A stretch of 64,000 bases of DNA from Idiomarina tyrosinivorans (GTDB taxonomy: Bacteria > Pseudomonadota > Gammaproteobacteria > Enterobacterales > Alteromonadaceae): assembly GCF_003987475.1 (NCBI RefSeq), contig NZ_PIQH01000003.1:62001-126000 (forward strand), in the 5' to 3' direction. A program made the position numbers and the translations under genes. Of the stretch, positions 27,540-37,300 are shown piece by piece (positions within the stretch are counted from its first letter, which is position 1; each line of letters opens with the position of its first letter). Below the pieces are notes generated by a model that was not told the origin of the DNA, did no database searches, and worked only from the letters and a program-made list of their open reading frames with translations.

Positions 27540-29085
27540 TGGCAGGCTCCGCGGTAGTGAGTTGTTCTAGTTGTTGCTTGATGGCCTGCAAGATATCCTT
27601 CACATCGCTATTATCTGGATTCAGTTGCGCGGCAGTTTTTGCATAGATTAATGCTTGTTGTAACCACTGTTTTTGACTTTTCTGTGATTGCGAATAATGG
27701 GTTAATACTTGGTACAAATGTGCTCCGTGCCAATATAATCGCCAATCACTCATGCCGTCTTCCATAGCCAATTCCACGGTGGCAATGGCCTTCATAATTT
27801 GGGTTTCTCGTTCTACCGGTAAATGCCAACGTGGCTCGGTGGTGACATAGGTCGCATAAGCCAAATAGGCATCAATATTGTGGGGGTCTATCGCTATCGC
27901 TTTACGGAAAAAGGTCAGCGCTCGTTGTGACGCATCCCAAGCGGCAAAATTATTGCCTCCATGCCCTAAAACATCGGCTTGGCTGGCGAATGCATTAGCA
28001 ATAGTAACCGCTTGTACTGCAGAAATGGTATTCGCCGCGCGCTCCGCGTTGAGTGCTTGCGCTTGATTGGTTCGGGTGTTGCTGCTGGCGGCCAGTGATA
28101 GTGGTTGGTTTACCACAATAGCTCCAATAGCAATAAGGCTAATAAATACGCTGAGTAAACTCACCCCCGTAATGGGGTGCCGGCGCACTGCTAAGCGAAA
28201 ACGATAGAAACCGCGGTCGAACCAGCTCTGCCGACGCAATACTTGCTGTAAAGGGCGGTTTTCCAGCCAACGCTCAAGCTCTTCAGCAAATAATCCCGCG
28301 TTGGCTAAGCGGTGCGATTTCTCTGCAGTAAGTCCGTGCATGATCCACTGGCACAGGTCGCTCGGCAAACTCGGATTCAAGGATTGCAAGGCAATAGGGT
28401 GGCTGGCGCTAGGGCTGTACCCCGAAAGTGCAAAATAAAGTACCGCGAATAGTGAATAAACATCGGTATCAGCGGTAAATTCAGCGTTTTCCGCGAGTTC
28501 GCCAGTAACAATTTCTGGCGCCATATAGCATTCGGTGCCACTTTTCCCGACCTCACCCAAGCTAGAAAAGCTGCTTTGGGCGATACCAAAGTCGACCAAT
28601 ACCGGTTTCGGTTGAGCGTCCTTTTCAGCGCCACCTTCGGGTTGCTGCAAGATAATGTTTTGCGGGGTAATGTCGCGATGCACAATACCGGACTGGTGCA
28701 GCCGGTTAACACCCTCGGCCAATACTTTAAACCATTGCAGTGTGAACTGAACGTCGTTACCACCAATTGACGTTAGGGTAGCAAGTGACGGCCCGGTAGC
28801 ATATTGCATCACCATATATAGATGGCTGTGCTTGTGGCTATCGACCACGTCGGCAACTTCATAGATATGGCAAACGGCAGGATGTTCGAGTTGTGCGAGA
28901 ACACGGGCTTCCCGAACCAATAGGTCGCGGTTAAACCGGCTCGGTTGATGGATAAATTTTATCGCTACGTAACGCGAGAGTTGTTGATCCCACGCTTTGT
29001 AAACACTTCCAAAACTACCCTGACCCACTAGTGCCAAGCATTGGTAACGCTCGGGCAGCGAAGCAGGAAACGACAACGTCGACAT
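27532..29085 (-). CDS. Membrane-anchored Ser/Thr protein kinase, HRD-Thr variant
   Basis: Encodes 517 residues from ATG 29085 (GAGAGGGG upstream); a longer frame reaches 29148 but its added residues look untranslated. Kinase domain about 13-290: GQGSFG loop, Lys43, catalytic H136-R137-D138 and D165FG are all present, but the catalytic-loop Lys is replaced by Thr140 (HRDITPQN), a variant also known among bacterial kinases with HRDxS/TPxN. One membrane segment (about 323-345, GVSLLSVFISLIAIGAIVV), then a TPR-like periplasmic tail. Overlaps the downstream larger kinase by 8 bp. Confidence 0.88.
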   Translation of the reverse strand: MSTLSFPASLPERYQCLALVGQGSFGSVYKAWDQQLSRYVAIKFIHQPSRFNRDLLVREARVLAQLEHPAVCHIYEVADVVDSHKHSHLYMVMQYATGPSLATLTSIGGNDVQFTLQWFKVLAEGVNRLHQSGIVHRDITPQNIILQQPEGGAEKDAQPKPVLVDFGIAQSSFSSLGEVGKSGTECYMAPEIVTGELAENAEFTADTDVYSLFAVLYFALSGYSPSASHPIALQSLNPSLPSDLCQWIMHGLTAEKSHRLANAGLFAEELERWLENRPLQQVLRRQSWFDRGFYRFRLAVRRHPITGVSLLSVFISLIAIGAIVVNQPLSLAASSNTRTNQAQALNAERAANTISAVQAVTIANAFASQADVLGHGGNNFAAWDASQRALTFFRKAIAIDPHNIDAYLAYATYVTTEPRWHLPVERETQIMKAIATVELAMEDGMSDWRLYWHGAHLYQVLTHYSQSQKSQKQWLQQALIYAKTAAQLNPDNSDVKDILQAIKQQLEQLTTAEPANE

Positions 29086-29298
29086 TGCCCCTCTCAAACC
29101 ACGATTTCTACGCAAACCATAGTATCTTCTTGCCCCAGTAACCACCAATTTTGTAAGGGTTTAGCCGGAACAATATCGATACTTGACGTAGATTAACGTC
29201 ATGCATAGGGGTAAATGCACAAATTTTGTGTACCAACATTGCGGAAATTTGTACGCCATCTCATACATATAGAGGGCTATAGCGTTTCTTCGACTTAT

Positions 29299-29313
29299 TG
29301 GCACTGTTCTTGC
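29299..29313 (+). promoter_or_regulatory. Sigma-54-type promoter before the PilZ gene
   Basis: TGGCAC (29299-29304), five bases, TTGC (29310-29313): the -24/-12 elements with exact spacing, preceded by T as in the consensus. Transcription would begin near 29325, about 40 bp before the PilZ start codon. RpoN control would need an enhancer-binding activator, not identified here. Confidence 0.7.
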
Positions 29314-29366
29314 GTTAGCTGTTCCAGAATAACAAAAGTTTAGTGTGGACTGCTGAGGGGGACGGC

Positions 29367-30059
29367 ATGACACAGGTAGCAAATTACTTTGACCAAATGC
29401 CTGGAAATTGCATCGTTACATTACAAATTAATGTTGCGACGCAGCAAATAAAACAGCGGGCGGTAATGATTGGTCACAAGTTAAACGACTATGTGATTTT
29501 AGAATTTGGCCGCGATGCGGATTGGCGCGTTTTGTTGTCGTGTTTAACCGAATCGACCGCAGTCATCATCCGCGCAGTTTTACCCTGTGGTGATGTGATA
29601 GCAGCAAGTTGCTCGTATTTAAGCATGACCCATTATCCGCGCAAGTTGGTGTTTTTAAATTTTCCAAAAGAATTTGAAAAGCGCCATTTACGGGCCAACC
29701 CGCGGGTTAATGTGGAGTTACCAGCAGCACTCACATTCACAGAGCTGAGTGAGCACTTTCCGCAACCGATTGCGAGCTTGATTACCGATCTGTCGGAGCA
29801 GGGCTTGGGATTGCAAACTCGGGAACCCATTACGGTACCGAAAGAGGAGTTGCTCGGCAAAACAGTAGAGCTGGCAGTGCAACATAATCAACAGCGAGAT
29901 CATGCAGTGTTGGAGTGCGAAATTCGCAATCGCCAGCTGATCAGTCCTGAGTTGACACAATTTGGCTTAAAAGTGGTGCGCAGCCACGGTAAGCCTTATG
30001 AATCGCTAATCGACATTTGGGTATCAGAGACCCTACATAATAAAGCAGTAGCGTTATAA
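29367..30059 (+). CDS. PilZ-domain c-di-GMP-binding protein
   Basis: Encodes 230 residues from ATG 29367 (GAGGGGG upstream). The N-terminal 100 residues are a beta domain like the YcgR N-domain; the C-terminal part is PilZ, with the c-di-GMP motif R109xxxR113 (RANPR) and DLSEQG at 141-146 matching (D/N)xSxxG. Such proteins act as flagellar brakes or surface-behaviour effectors. It is translationally coupled (TAATG) to the next gene, a degenerate EAL protein, and lies behind a sigma-54-type promoter, which fits a motility role. Confidence 0.82.
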   Translation: MTQVANYFDQMPGNCIVTLQINVATQQIKQRAVMIGHKLNDYVILEFGRDADWRVLLSCLTESTAVIIRAVLPCGDVIAASCSYLSMTHYPRKLVFLNFPKEFEKRHLRANPRVNVELPAALTFTELSEHFPQPIASLITDLSEQGLGLQTREPITVPKEELLGKTVELAVQHNQQRDHAVLECEIRNRQLISPELTQFGLKVVRSHGKPYESLIDIWVSETLHNKAVAL

Positions 30060-30664
30060 TGAAATTTAATGATTTTTTAAACCAACTTTTGCGGTGCCCC
30101 ATTTTTGATGCAAGAGACAATGTAGTGGGTTACCAACTTGAGTTCTGTCACGGCTTGCGCACAACGTTTCCCTCATTAGATACCGAGGCACGAGAGCGCT
30201 TGTGCAGTGAGTTAGCGGAACAGCTCCCTCGGTTAACGCTTGGCAAGGATGCCATTATTCAATTTAATAGCGATGGTGTGTGTAACGGCGTGCCTAACCT
30301 ATTACCGAAAGAGCAAGTGTGGGTGAGCGTGGTGGACAACGGCGCACCAGATCGCAAGCTGTTAGATGCCTGCAAAGAGTTAGTCGAGCGGGGTTACCGC
30401 ATAGCGTTAACCGACCACGACCCCTATTCGCACTGGGAACCGTTTTACCAAATCGCCGGTGTTATCGAGTTAAGCGTAAGCGCTAATCAAAGCCTCACCG
30501 AGTTAACTAAAAACATTGCTGCGGTTAAACGGCATGGTTGTGAGGTGTTGGTTTACGGTACGCTAGACCGCTTACAGCGCGAGCATTGCCAAGACCTTGG
30601 GGTGAATTATTTTGTTGATCCCGAGTACCGATCGGTAGCCCATGAGCCTCATCGTGCAAGTTGA
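30059..30664 (+). CDS. Stand-alone degenerate EAL-like protein
   Basis: Encodes 201 residues. It follows the pattern of the EAL half of EAL-HDOD proteins: CPIFDARDNVVGYQLEF at the N-terminus, then LLDACKELVERGYRIAL and IAGVIELSVSANQSLTEL. The catalytic E-x-L and metal ligands are missing and no HDOD domain follows, so it is not expected to hydrolyse c-di-GMP. It probably serves as a binding or scaffold protein with the PilZ protein encoded just upstream. Identification rests on pattern only. Confidence 0.6.
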   Translation: MKFNDFLNQLLRCPIFDARDNVVGYQLEFCHGLRTTFPSLDTEARERLCSELAEQLPRLTLGKDAIIQFNSDGVCNGVPNLLPKEQVWVSVVDNGAPDRKLLDACKELVERGYRIALTDHDPYSHWEPFYQIAGVIELSVSANQSLTELTKNIAAVKRHGCEVLVYGTLDRLQREHCQDLGVNYFVDPEYRSVAHEPHRAS

Positions 30665-30737
30665 TCAGAAAGGATCGCCGAAAGGCTTTACAGCGGCTTT
30701 TAGAGTCGGTACAATTCAGCACCAATTTGAATCAATG

Positions 30738-30754
30738 CGGTTAATTTTTAACCG
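30738..30754 (+). other. Small hairpin upstream of rpsU
   Basis: CGGTTAA and TTAACCG pair around TTT, 35 bp before the rpsU start. It may be part of the rpsU promoter or leader; no direct role is visible. Confidence 0.35.
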
Positions 30755-30776
30755 ATTCGCAAAAATAGCATTCTGA

Positions 30777-31004
<228 letters not shown>

Positions 31005-31097
31005 GAAGTTAGCCGCATAGCGGTTAAAGGCGAAACGCAACGCTGAGTTGCGACTTCACTTTCTCGCAAAGACGTGTACAGACAAGTACAGTAAGAA

Positions 31098-31128
31098 CCG
31101 TGTCAGGATCGCCTGACGCGGTTTTTTT
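31098..31128 (+). terminator. Terminator between rpsU and dnaG
   Basis: CCGTGTCAGG and CCTGACGCGG form a 10-bp stem (one G-U pair) with loop ATCG and seven Ts. The E. coli operon has a terminator at the same place, which lowers dnaG expression relative to rpsU. Confidence 0.92.
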
Positions 31129-31190
31129 GTCAGTAGCGCAGTTTGTGTAATATTCATACCCTGTTGAACTAGGAAACGGATACCCTGTTA

Positions 31191-32939
31191 ATGGCTGGAT
31201 TGATCCCAAAAAGCTTTATCCATGATCTGCTCGATCGCGCCGATATTGTTGAGGTGGTTGATAGCCGTGTGCCGCTAAAGAAAGCAGGGAAGAACCATCA
31301 GGCCTGCTGCCCGTTTCACAACGAGAAAACCCCATCGTTTACTGTCAGTGCCGATAAGCAGTTTTATCACTGCTTTGGTTGCGGAGAGCATGGCAACGCG
31401 ATTGATTTTTTGATCAATTACGACGGCTTGAGTTTTCCCGATGCCGTAGAAGAATTGGCTGCTATGTTGGGTTTAGAAGTGCCGCGTGAGGCTTCCGAGA
31501 ATCCGCAGAAAGATGCACAAAAGCGGCAACAGGCAGAAAGTGATTACGAAGTGATGCAACAAGCCACGCGCTTTTTTCAGCATCAGCTAAAGCATCATGC
31601 CCGTGCAGGCGAAGTGATTGATTACTTAAAAGGTCGCGGACTAAACGGCGAAACCGTCAAACAGTTTCAAATAGGCTACGCACCGAGCGAGTGGGATGCA
31701 TTAAAGCAAACCTTTGCGCGCAACCCGCAGACAACGCAACAACTGCTCGATTTGAAGCTGCTTAACCGCAGCGATAATGGCCGCGTGTACGACTTTTTCC
31801 GTGATCGGGTAATGTTTCCGATTCACGACCGACGCGGCCGAGTGATTGGTTTTGGCGGTCGAATTCTCGAGGGTGACGGCCCTAAGTATTTGAACTCACC
31901 CGAAACCAGGGTGTTTCACAAAGGCAGCGAGTTATACGGGTTTTACCAAGTGCGACAAGCGCACCGGCAGCCCGACGTCATTGTGATTGTCGAAGGTTAC
32001 ATGGATGTGGTGGCACTGGCGCAACACGGCATTAACTATGCGGTGGCGTCGTTGGGCACAGCCACTACGACTGAACAACTACAACGCTTGTTCCGCACCA
32101 CGCATCAAGTGGTCTGCTGTTACGACGGTGACCGTGCTGGGCGCGATGCAGCGTGGCGAGCATTAGAAAATGCGTTACCGCTGCTAAAAGACGGGTTGGA
32201 TTTGCGCTTTTTATTCTTGCCTGAAGGCGAGGACCCAGATTCGATTGTGCAAGCGGAGGGCGCGAAAGGGTTTGAGGCGCGCTTGCAGCAAGCGCAGCCA
32301 TTTACTGAGTACTTTTTTGAACACCTTCAGCAAGGCATTGATGTAAAAGGCGATGCTGGCCGCTCGCAGTTATTGCAACGGGCGAAACCGTTGATTGAGC
32401 GTATCGCTAGTGACTTTTATCGCGACACCCTAATGGAGCGTTTAGCGGAAAAGCTACGGCGTGAGAAATCGCAGTTGCAGACCCACTTTCAGCGTCCGCA
32501 GCAAAGCCGCTATCAGCCGGAACAGATTCAAATGACGCCGATGCGGCGAGCGATTGCACTATTGGTGCAATTTCCGCAACTGGGGCAGCAATTGCCATTA
32601 AATGCTGAATTAAAGCGCTTAGGGATGCCTGGTATCGAGGTGTTTTTAACCTTGCACCAACAAACCCATGAGCAAGCCTTCACGACCGCGCAATTATTAG
32701 AAACGTGGCGCGAATCGGCGCATTATAAGCATCTGCAAAAGCTGGCAAGTTGGCAGCATGCAATGGACGAAGAAACGGCACAACAGGAACTTAACGACAT
32801 TATTGTGTTTTTAATCGATAAATACGTTGAACAACGTGCCGATGAACTATTAGAAAAAGAAAAGTCACAGGAATTAAGCAAAGCTGAGCGAAAAGAATAT
32901 CAATTATTGATACAGCATTTGCGCCAAAAGAAAACCTAG
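31191..32939 (+). CDS. dnaG: DNA primase
   Basis: Encodes 582 residues. It makes RNA primers at the replication fork. Domains in order: CHC2 zinc finger (CCPFHNEKTPSF then HCFGCGEHGNAIDF, about 40-65), catalytic core with VIGFGGRIL, the Toprim motif IVEGYMDVVALAQ and YDGDRAGRDA, and a helical C-terminal helicase-binding domain from about 440. A 10-bp direct repeat ATACCCTGTT occurs at 31156-31165 and 31180-31189, the second touching the start codon. Confidence 0.98.
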   Translation: MAGLIPKSFIHDLLDRADIVEVVDSRVPLKKAGKNHQACCPFHNEKTPSFTVSADKQFYHCFGCGEHGNAIDFLINYDGLSFPDAVEELAAMLGLEVPREASENPQKDAQKRQQAESDYEVMQQATRFFQHQLKHHARAGEVIDYLKGRGLNGETVKQFQIGYAPSEWDALKQTFARNPQTTQQLLDLKLLNRSDNGRVYDFFRDRVMFPIHDRRGRVIGFGGRILEGDGPKYLNSPETRVFHKGSELYGFYQVRQAHRQPDVIVIVEGYMDVVALAQHGINYAVASLGTATTTEQLQRLFRTTHQVVCCYDGDRAGRDAAWRALENALPLLKDGLDLRFLFLPEGEDPDSIVQAEGAKGFEARLQQAQPFTEYFFEHLQQGIDVKGDAGRSQLLQRAKPLIERIASDFYRDTLMERLAEKLRREKSQLQTHFQRPQQSRYQPEQIQMTPMRRAIALLVQFPQLGQQLPLNAELKRLGMPGIEVFLTLHQQTHEQAFTTAQLLETWRESAHYKHLQKLASWQHAMDEETAQQELNDIIVFLIDKYVEQRADELLEKEKSQELSKAERKEYQLLIQHLRQKKT

Positions 32940-33093
32940 TCGAGCGATCGAAATTGGCTGAAACGCCGTAGTAATAAGCACATGTAAGCAAATAGCAGGG
33001 TAAGTTAATCACTGGCTAGAACGCGTGCAATCTGCTACAATTTCCGGTCTTGCTCGTTAAACCCATTTAGTCATTCACAGGTGGAAAGTCTGT

Positions 33094-34932
33094 ATGCAGC
33101 AGAATCGACAATCACAGTTAAAAGTTCTTATTGCGAAAGGGAAAGAACAAGGTTACTTGACCTTTTCTGAGGTTAACGACCACCTCCCGCAAGAAATTGT
33201 TGATTCCGATCAGATCGAAGACATTATTCGCATGATCAACGACATGGGTATCCAGGTGTTTGAAAACGCCCCGGATGCCGATGAGTTGATGATGAGCGAA
33301 AGTGCGGCCGATGAAGATGCTGCCGAAGAAGCCGCACAAGCGCTTGCGACTGTAGAAGGTGAACTGGGCCGTACCACCGACCCGGTGCGCATGTACATGC
33401 GTGAGATGGGTACTGTTGAGCTATTGACCCGTGAAGGCGAAATTGACATCGCCAAGCGCATTGAAGAAGGCATTAACCAAGTTCAGTGTTCGGTAGCCGA
33501 ATACCCAGAAGCCATCAACTTTTTGCTTGAGCAATGGGATTCTTACGAAGCCGAAGAAATGCGTTTAACCGACATTATCTCAGGCTTTATTGACCCTAAC
33601 GAAGTGGATGACGCACCAGTGAGTGCCACCCACGTGGGGTCAGAGTTGACTAACGAGCAGCTCGAAGAAGAAGACGAAGACGACGACGATGACGACGAGG
33701 AAGAAGATGAGAACGAAGGCGGTATTGATCCTGAGTTCGCTCGTCAGAAGTTTGGTGAGTTGCGCGACCAATACGAAACCACGCGTAAAGTCATTGCTAA
33801 ACACGGTCGTGACCACAAGAAAGCACGAGTTGAGATCGACAAGCTAAGCGATCTGTTCAAACAATTCCGCTTGGTGCCGAAACAGTTCGACCGTTTGGTC
33901 AAAGACATGCGCGACATGATGCATCGTGTGCGGGTGCAAGAGCGTTTGATCATGAAAGCCTCGGTAGAGCAGGGTGGGATGCCCAAGCGCGTGTTTATGC
34001 GTGCTTTTGCTGGCAACGAGAACAGTCTTGCATGGCTAGATGAACAGCAGGAAAGTGGCGAGAGCTATGCCGAGACGCTGAAAGCGGCACGCCCTGAAAT
34101 CGAACGCTGTGTGAATAAATTACTCGAAGTCGAGAAAGAAACCGGGCTGACCATTGCCAAGGTGAAAGACATTAACCGTCGCATGTCGATTGGCGAAGCC
34201 AAAGCTCGCCGTGCGAAAAAGGAAATGGTTGAGGCCAACCTACGTTTGGTTATCTCGATTGCGAAAAAATATACCAACCGTGGCTTACAGTTCTTGGACT
34301 TAATCCAAGAAGGTAACATTGGCTTGATGAAAGCCGTGGATAAGTTTGAATACCGCCGCGGTTACAAGTTCTCGACCTATGCGACGTGGTGGATCCGGCA
34401 GGCGATCACACGTTCGATTGCCGACCAAGCCCGGACCATTCGTATTCCGGTGCATATGATCGAGACCATCAACAAATTGAACCGTATCTCGCGGCAAATG
34501 CTGCAAGAAATGGGGCGTGAGCCACTGCCTGAAGAATTGGCAGAGCGGATGATGATGCCAGAAGACAAAATCCGCAAAGTGCTGAAAATCGCCAAAGAGC
34601 CGATTTCGATGGAAACCCCGATTGGTGACGATGAAGATTCGCACTTGGGCGATTTCATAGAAGACAACACGCTGGATCTTCCTGTGGATTCGGCTACCTC
34701 GGAAAGTCTACGCAACGCGGTTCGTGATGTGCTCGGTGGATTAACGGCACGGGAAGCTAAAGTATTAAGAATGCGGTTTGGCATAGACATGAACACCGAC
34801 CATACTTTAGAAGAAGTAGGTAAACAGTTCGACGTCACGCGTGAGCGGATCCGTCAGATCGAAGCAAAAGCGCTGCGGAAATTGCGCCACCCTAGCCGTT
34901 CAGAACAACTGAAATCGTTCTTGGACGAATAA
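33094..34932 (+). CDS. rpoD: RNA polymerase primary sigma factor (sigma-70)
   Basis: Encodes 612 residues. Region 1.1 at the N-terminus; region 1.2 [11 protein letters not shown]; a non-conserved insert with a run of acidic residues (about 190-207); region 2 [16 protein letters not shown] and the -10-reading [13 protein letters not shown]; region 3; and region 4 [20 protein letters not shown] with the -35-reading helix. Third gene of rpsU-dnaG-rpoD; 154 bp separate it from dnaG, room for a promoter of its own. Confidence 0.98.
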   Translation: MQQNRQSQLKVLIAKGKEQGYLTFSEVNDHLPQEIVDSDQIEDIIRMINDMGIQVFENAPDADELMMSESAADEDAAEEAAQALATVEGELGRTTDPVRMYMREMGTVELLTREGEIDIAKRIEEGINQVQCSVAEYPEAINFLLEQWDSYEAEEMRLTDIISGFIDPNEVDDAPVSATHVGSELTNEQLEEEDEDDDDDDEEEDENEGGIDPEFARQKFGELRDQYETTRKVIAKHGRDHKKARVEIDKLSDLFKQFRLVPKQFDRLVKDMRDMMHRVRVQERLIMKASVEQGGMPKRVFMRAFAGNENSLAWLDEQQESGESYAETLKAARPEIERCVNKLLEVEKETGLTIAKVKDINRRMSIGEAKARRAKKEMVEANLRLVISIAKKYTNRGLQFLDLIQEGNIGLMKAVDKFEYRRGYKFSTYATWWIRQAITRSIADQARTIRIPVHMIETINKLNRISRQMLQEMGREPLPEELAERMMMPEDKIRKVLKIAKEPISMETPIGDDEDSHLGDFIEDNTLDLPVDSATSESLRNAVRDVLGGLTAREAKVLRMRFGIDMNTDHTLEEVGKQFDVTRERIRQIEAKALRKLRHPSRSEQLKSFLDE

Positions 34933-34969
34933 TCGACTCCCCAATCACCGCGCTGAGAAAGGAGGAAAT

Positions 34970-35752
34970 ATGGCAAAAAGTCGTGAGCAATGGCCATCGA
35001 CGATTATCGATTCGCATCTACATATTTATGACGATGCGTTTCCGCTGATTGAGAACCAAGGTCGGCTTCCCGATCCGTTTTCCATCGACGATTATCAGCG
35101 CATGGTTAGAGGGCTGCCCATCGACGGTGGGGTGATTGTATCGGGCTCTTTCCAAGGCTTTGAACAGCGCTACTTGAAAGCCGCGTTGGACAAGTTGGAT
35201 GACAACTTTGTTGGCGTGACCCAGCTACCGGGAAGTGTCAGCGACAAGCAGATTACCGAATTAGCCAAACACCGTATCCGCGGCGTGCGGGTAAACCTTA
35301 AGCGCGGCATTCACCGCGACATTAAAGGTATTGTGGAATTTGGTAAACGGATTTGGGATTTGGCCGGTTGGCATTTAGAGATTTATGTCGATAGCCGTGA
35401 GATCGACGATATGATCGAGACGTTGATTAAATTGCCGAAGTTAAGTGTTGACCACTTGGGAATGTCGAAGTCGGGTTTGTCGCAGATCCGCCGCTTAGCC
35501 GAAAATGGCGTAAAAGTGAAAGCCAGCGGTTTTGGCCGCACTGAAGTGAACGTTAAAGCGGCAGTGAAATCACTTTATGACATCGACCCAAGCTGTTTGA
35601 TGTTCGGTACCGACTTGCCAGGCACCCGCAGTAACCGTTCGTTTGAACCTAGCGATATTGATACCATTGTCGAAGCGCTGGACGGCGACCGCGAAGCAGT
35701 GAATAATGTGTTTTCGGAGAACGCAAAGGCATTTTACCAAATCACTGTTTAA
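34970..35752 (+). CDS. Amidohydrolase-family (TIM-barrel) metal-dependent hydrolase
   Basis: Encodes 260 residues behind a very strong ribosome site (AAAGGAGGAAAT). The amidohydrolase-2 pattern is visible: metal motif HLH at 16-18 (DSHLHIYDD), His in SVDHLGM, and the late Asp in FGTDLPGTRSN. Members hydrolyse lactones or decarboxylate cyclic acids; the substrate is not evident. The next gene starts 18 bp on, so this and the histidine-kinase-like gene are probably co-transcribed. Confidence 0.82.
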   Translation: MAKSREQWPSTIIDSHLHIYDDAFPLIENQGRLPDPFSIDDYQRMVRGLPIDGGVIVSGSFQGFEQRYLKAALDKLDDNFVGVTQLPGSVSDKQITELAKHRIRGVRVNLKRGIHRDIKGIVEFGKRIWDLAGWHLEIYVDSREIDDMIETLIKLPKLSVDHLGMSKSGLSQIRRLAENGVKVKASGFGRTEVNVKAAVKSLYDIDPSCLMFGTDLPGTRSNRSFEPSDIDTIVEALDGDREAVNNVFSENAKAFYQITV

Positions 35753-35770
35753 CGGGCAGGTTGTTTAAAG

Positions 35771-37219
35771 GTGCAGTCACTCTATTCTAAAACGCGTCAG
35801 AACCGCTGGGTCTATTCCGCGGTTTTGGCGTTAGCAATTATCGGCTTAGTATTGACCCTGTGGCAGTCGGAGCCGGTACGCACCGCGCGCTATATCAGCA
35901 ACCTCGAACAAGCCTGCGCTAAAACCAATAACAACATCTTCCAGTTATACCCCGTTGGCGCCCAGCCAGAAGCCGTACCGGTAGACTTTGAAACTCTGCA
36001 AGCCGAAATGAGCCAGACTATTGCCAAACTACCCGGCGTGGAAGGGGGCTTTTGGCATCCACAGACCTCATTTTTCGGCTATGCCTATCCAACTTATGTG
36101 GGCACCGACATCCGCATTGAACTCCCTGAGAGTAACCAAGCCTTAGTCAGCCGAGCTGCAACCGAAGCGTCTAACAGCAATAACGTCGTGAGTGCAAGCA
36201 AGCAGGGTAACGAAGAAAACCTAGTGGTCGTTGCTTGCCCGATTAAAACCCATCAACAGCTAGCAGGCTGGATGATGGTGCATGTAAAGCTGGTACCTCC
36301 CGGCATGATCCTCTCGCTATCGGTATTGTTTGCCGCTATTGCCCTAGTGAGCATCTGGCTGATTGTTAGCCATACCCGTTATAACCGCCGCTGGCATAGA
36401 GAGCGTGACGACATTGTCGAGTCGATTGAAGACGAAGCGACCTTAGTGCCGTTGACGACCGAAATTCAAGAGCTGCAACCGGTATTAATTTTACTGCAGC
36501 GAGCCCGAATGCGAGCTAAGCAATTAGAGCAGCAGTTGCAGCGTGAATCTGAGCTTCAGGACGACGAAAAACGGCTGGTTGAAATTGGCCGCCTAGCCGC
36601 CAGCTTGGCGAACGAAGCGCATGCGCCGCTGTTGCAGTTACAACGCAAGAGCCAACAGTTGTTGACTGTTGTGGCGCGGACGCATAAGCCGCGGGTCGAG
36701 CAACTGCAGTTATTTGGTGACCGGGTTGAACGAACATTGGATGGCTTGCTGTTATTAACCGAGCGCCGTGAATACACCCGCGGAGACGTGGATCTGATGC
36801 CGTGGTTAACCTCCATTGCCCGTAGCCACCATGACAGCGCGCAACGCTATGGCGTGGCGGTTACCGCAATGTGTGGTGACGATGTGACTTTCCAAGCTGA
36901 CGGTCTGCAGTTACGTTATGCCATTGATATGCTGGTATGGAATGCAATGGACTTTGCGCCGAAAGATACTGAGGTTTTGGTGCGTGGCTATGCCAAAGAC
37001 GGCAGCATTGTGATTGAGGTCAGCGATGATAGCAAAGGCATTGAGCCTAAACACCGCAAACACTTGTTTGAAGCTAATTACCACAGTGATAAGCCAAGCT
37101 ACGGCGTGGGTCTAGCGGCGGTACAAACGATTGTTGAAGCGCACCAAGGGACAGTGCATTATGACGCGCTTGAACGCGGGGCAAGATTTGTGATTGAAAT
37201 ACCCATGACAAGCGCCTAA
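35771..37219 (+). CDS. Membrane histidine-kinase-like protein lacking the phospho-acceptor His
   Basis: Encodes 482 residues from GTG 35771 (weak ribosome site). Two membrane segments (about 13-31 and 177-197) bracket a periplasmic sensor domain of about 145 residues. A coiled coil leads to the dimerisation helix, where LASLANEAHAPL has Asn281 at the position normally held by the phosphorylated His (AHELRTPL in active kinases); a His lies three residues on. The ATPase domain is good: N box VWNAMDFAP, G1 DDSKGIEP, G2 GVGLAAV. No response regulator gene is adjacent. It may be a pseudokinase or regulate another kinase. Confidence 0.8.
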   Translation: MQSLYSKTRQNRWVYSAVLALAIIGLVLTLWQSEPVRTARYISNLEQACAKTNNNIFQLYPVGAQPEAVPVDFETLQAEMSQTIAKLPGVEGGFWHPQTSFFGYAYPTYVGTDIRIELPESNQALVSRAATEASNSNNVVSASKQGNEENLVVVACPIKTHQQLAGWMMVHVKLVPPGMILSLSVLFAAIALVSIWLIVSHTRYNRRWHRERDDIVESIEDEATLVPLTTEIQELQPVLILLQRARMRAKQLEQQLQRESELQDDEKRLVEIGRLAASLANEAHAPLLQLQRKSQQLLTVVARTHKPRVEQLQLFGDRVERTLDGLLLLTERREYTRGDVDLMPWLTSIARSHHDSAQRYGVAVTAMCGDDVTFQADGLQLRYAIDMLVWNAMDFAPKDTEVLVRGYAKDGSIVIEVSDDSKGIEPKHRKHLFEANYHSDKPSYGVGLAAVQTIVEAHQGTVHYDALERGARFVIEIPMTSA

Positions 37220-37233
37220 AAAATCCGTATACT
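37205..37233 (+). promoter_or_regulatory. Promoter of the tRNA-Ile(CAU) gene
   Basis: -35 ATGACA (37205-37210, 5 of 6), 17-bp spacer, -10 TATACT (37228-37233, 5 of 6), then a GC-rich stretch as common before stable RNA genes. The -35 lies inside the last codons of the kinase-like gene. Confidence 0.7.
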
Positions 37234-37300
37234 TTGCGCCGCTTAGGGTTATCCAGCGCCGCGGCGCACCACACCCTAACACCTTTCAAATATCCCGCAC

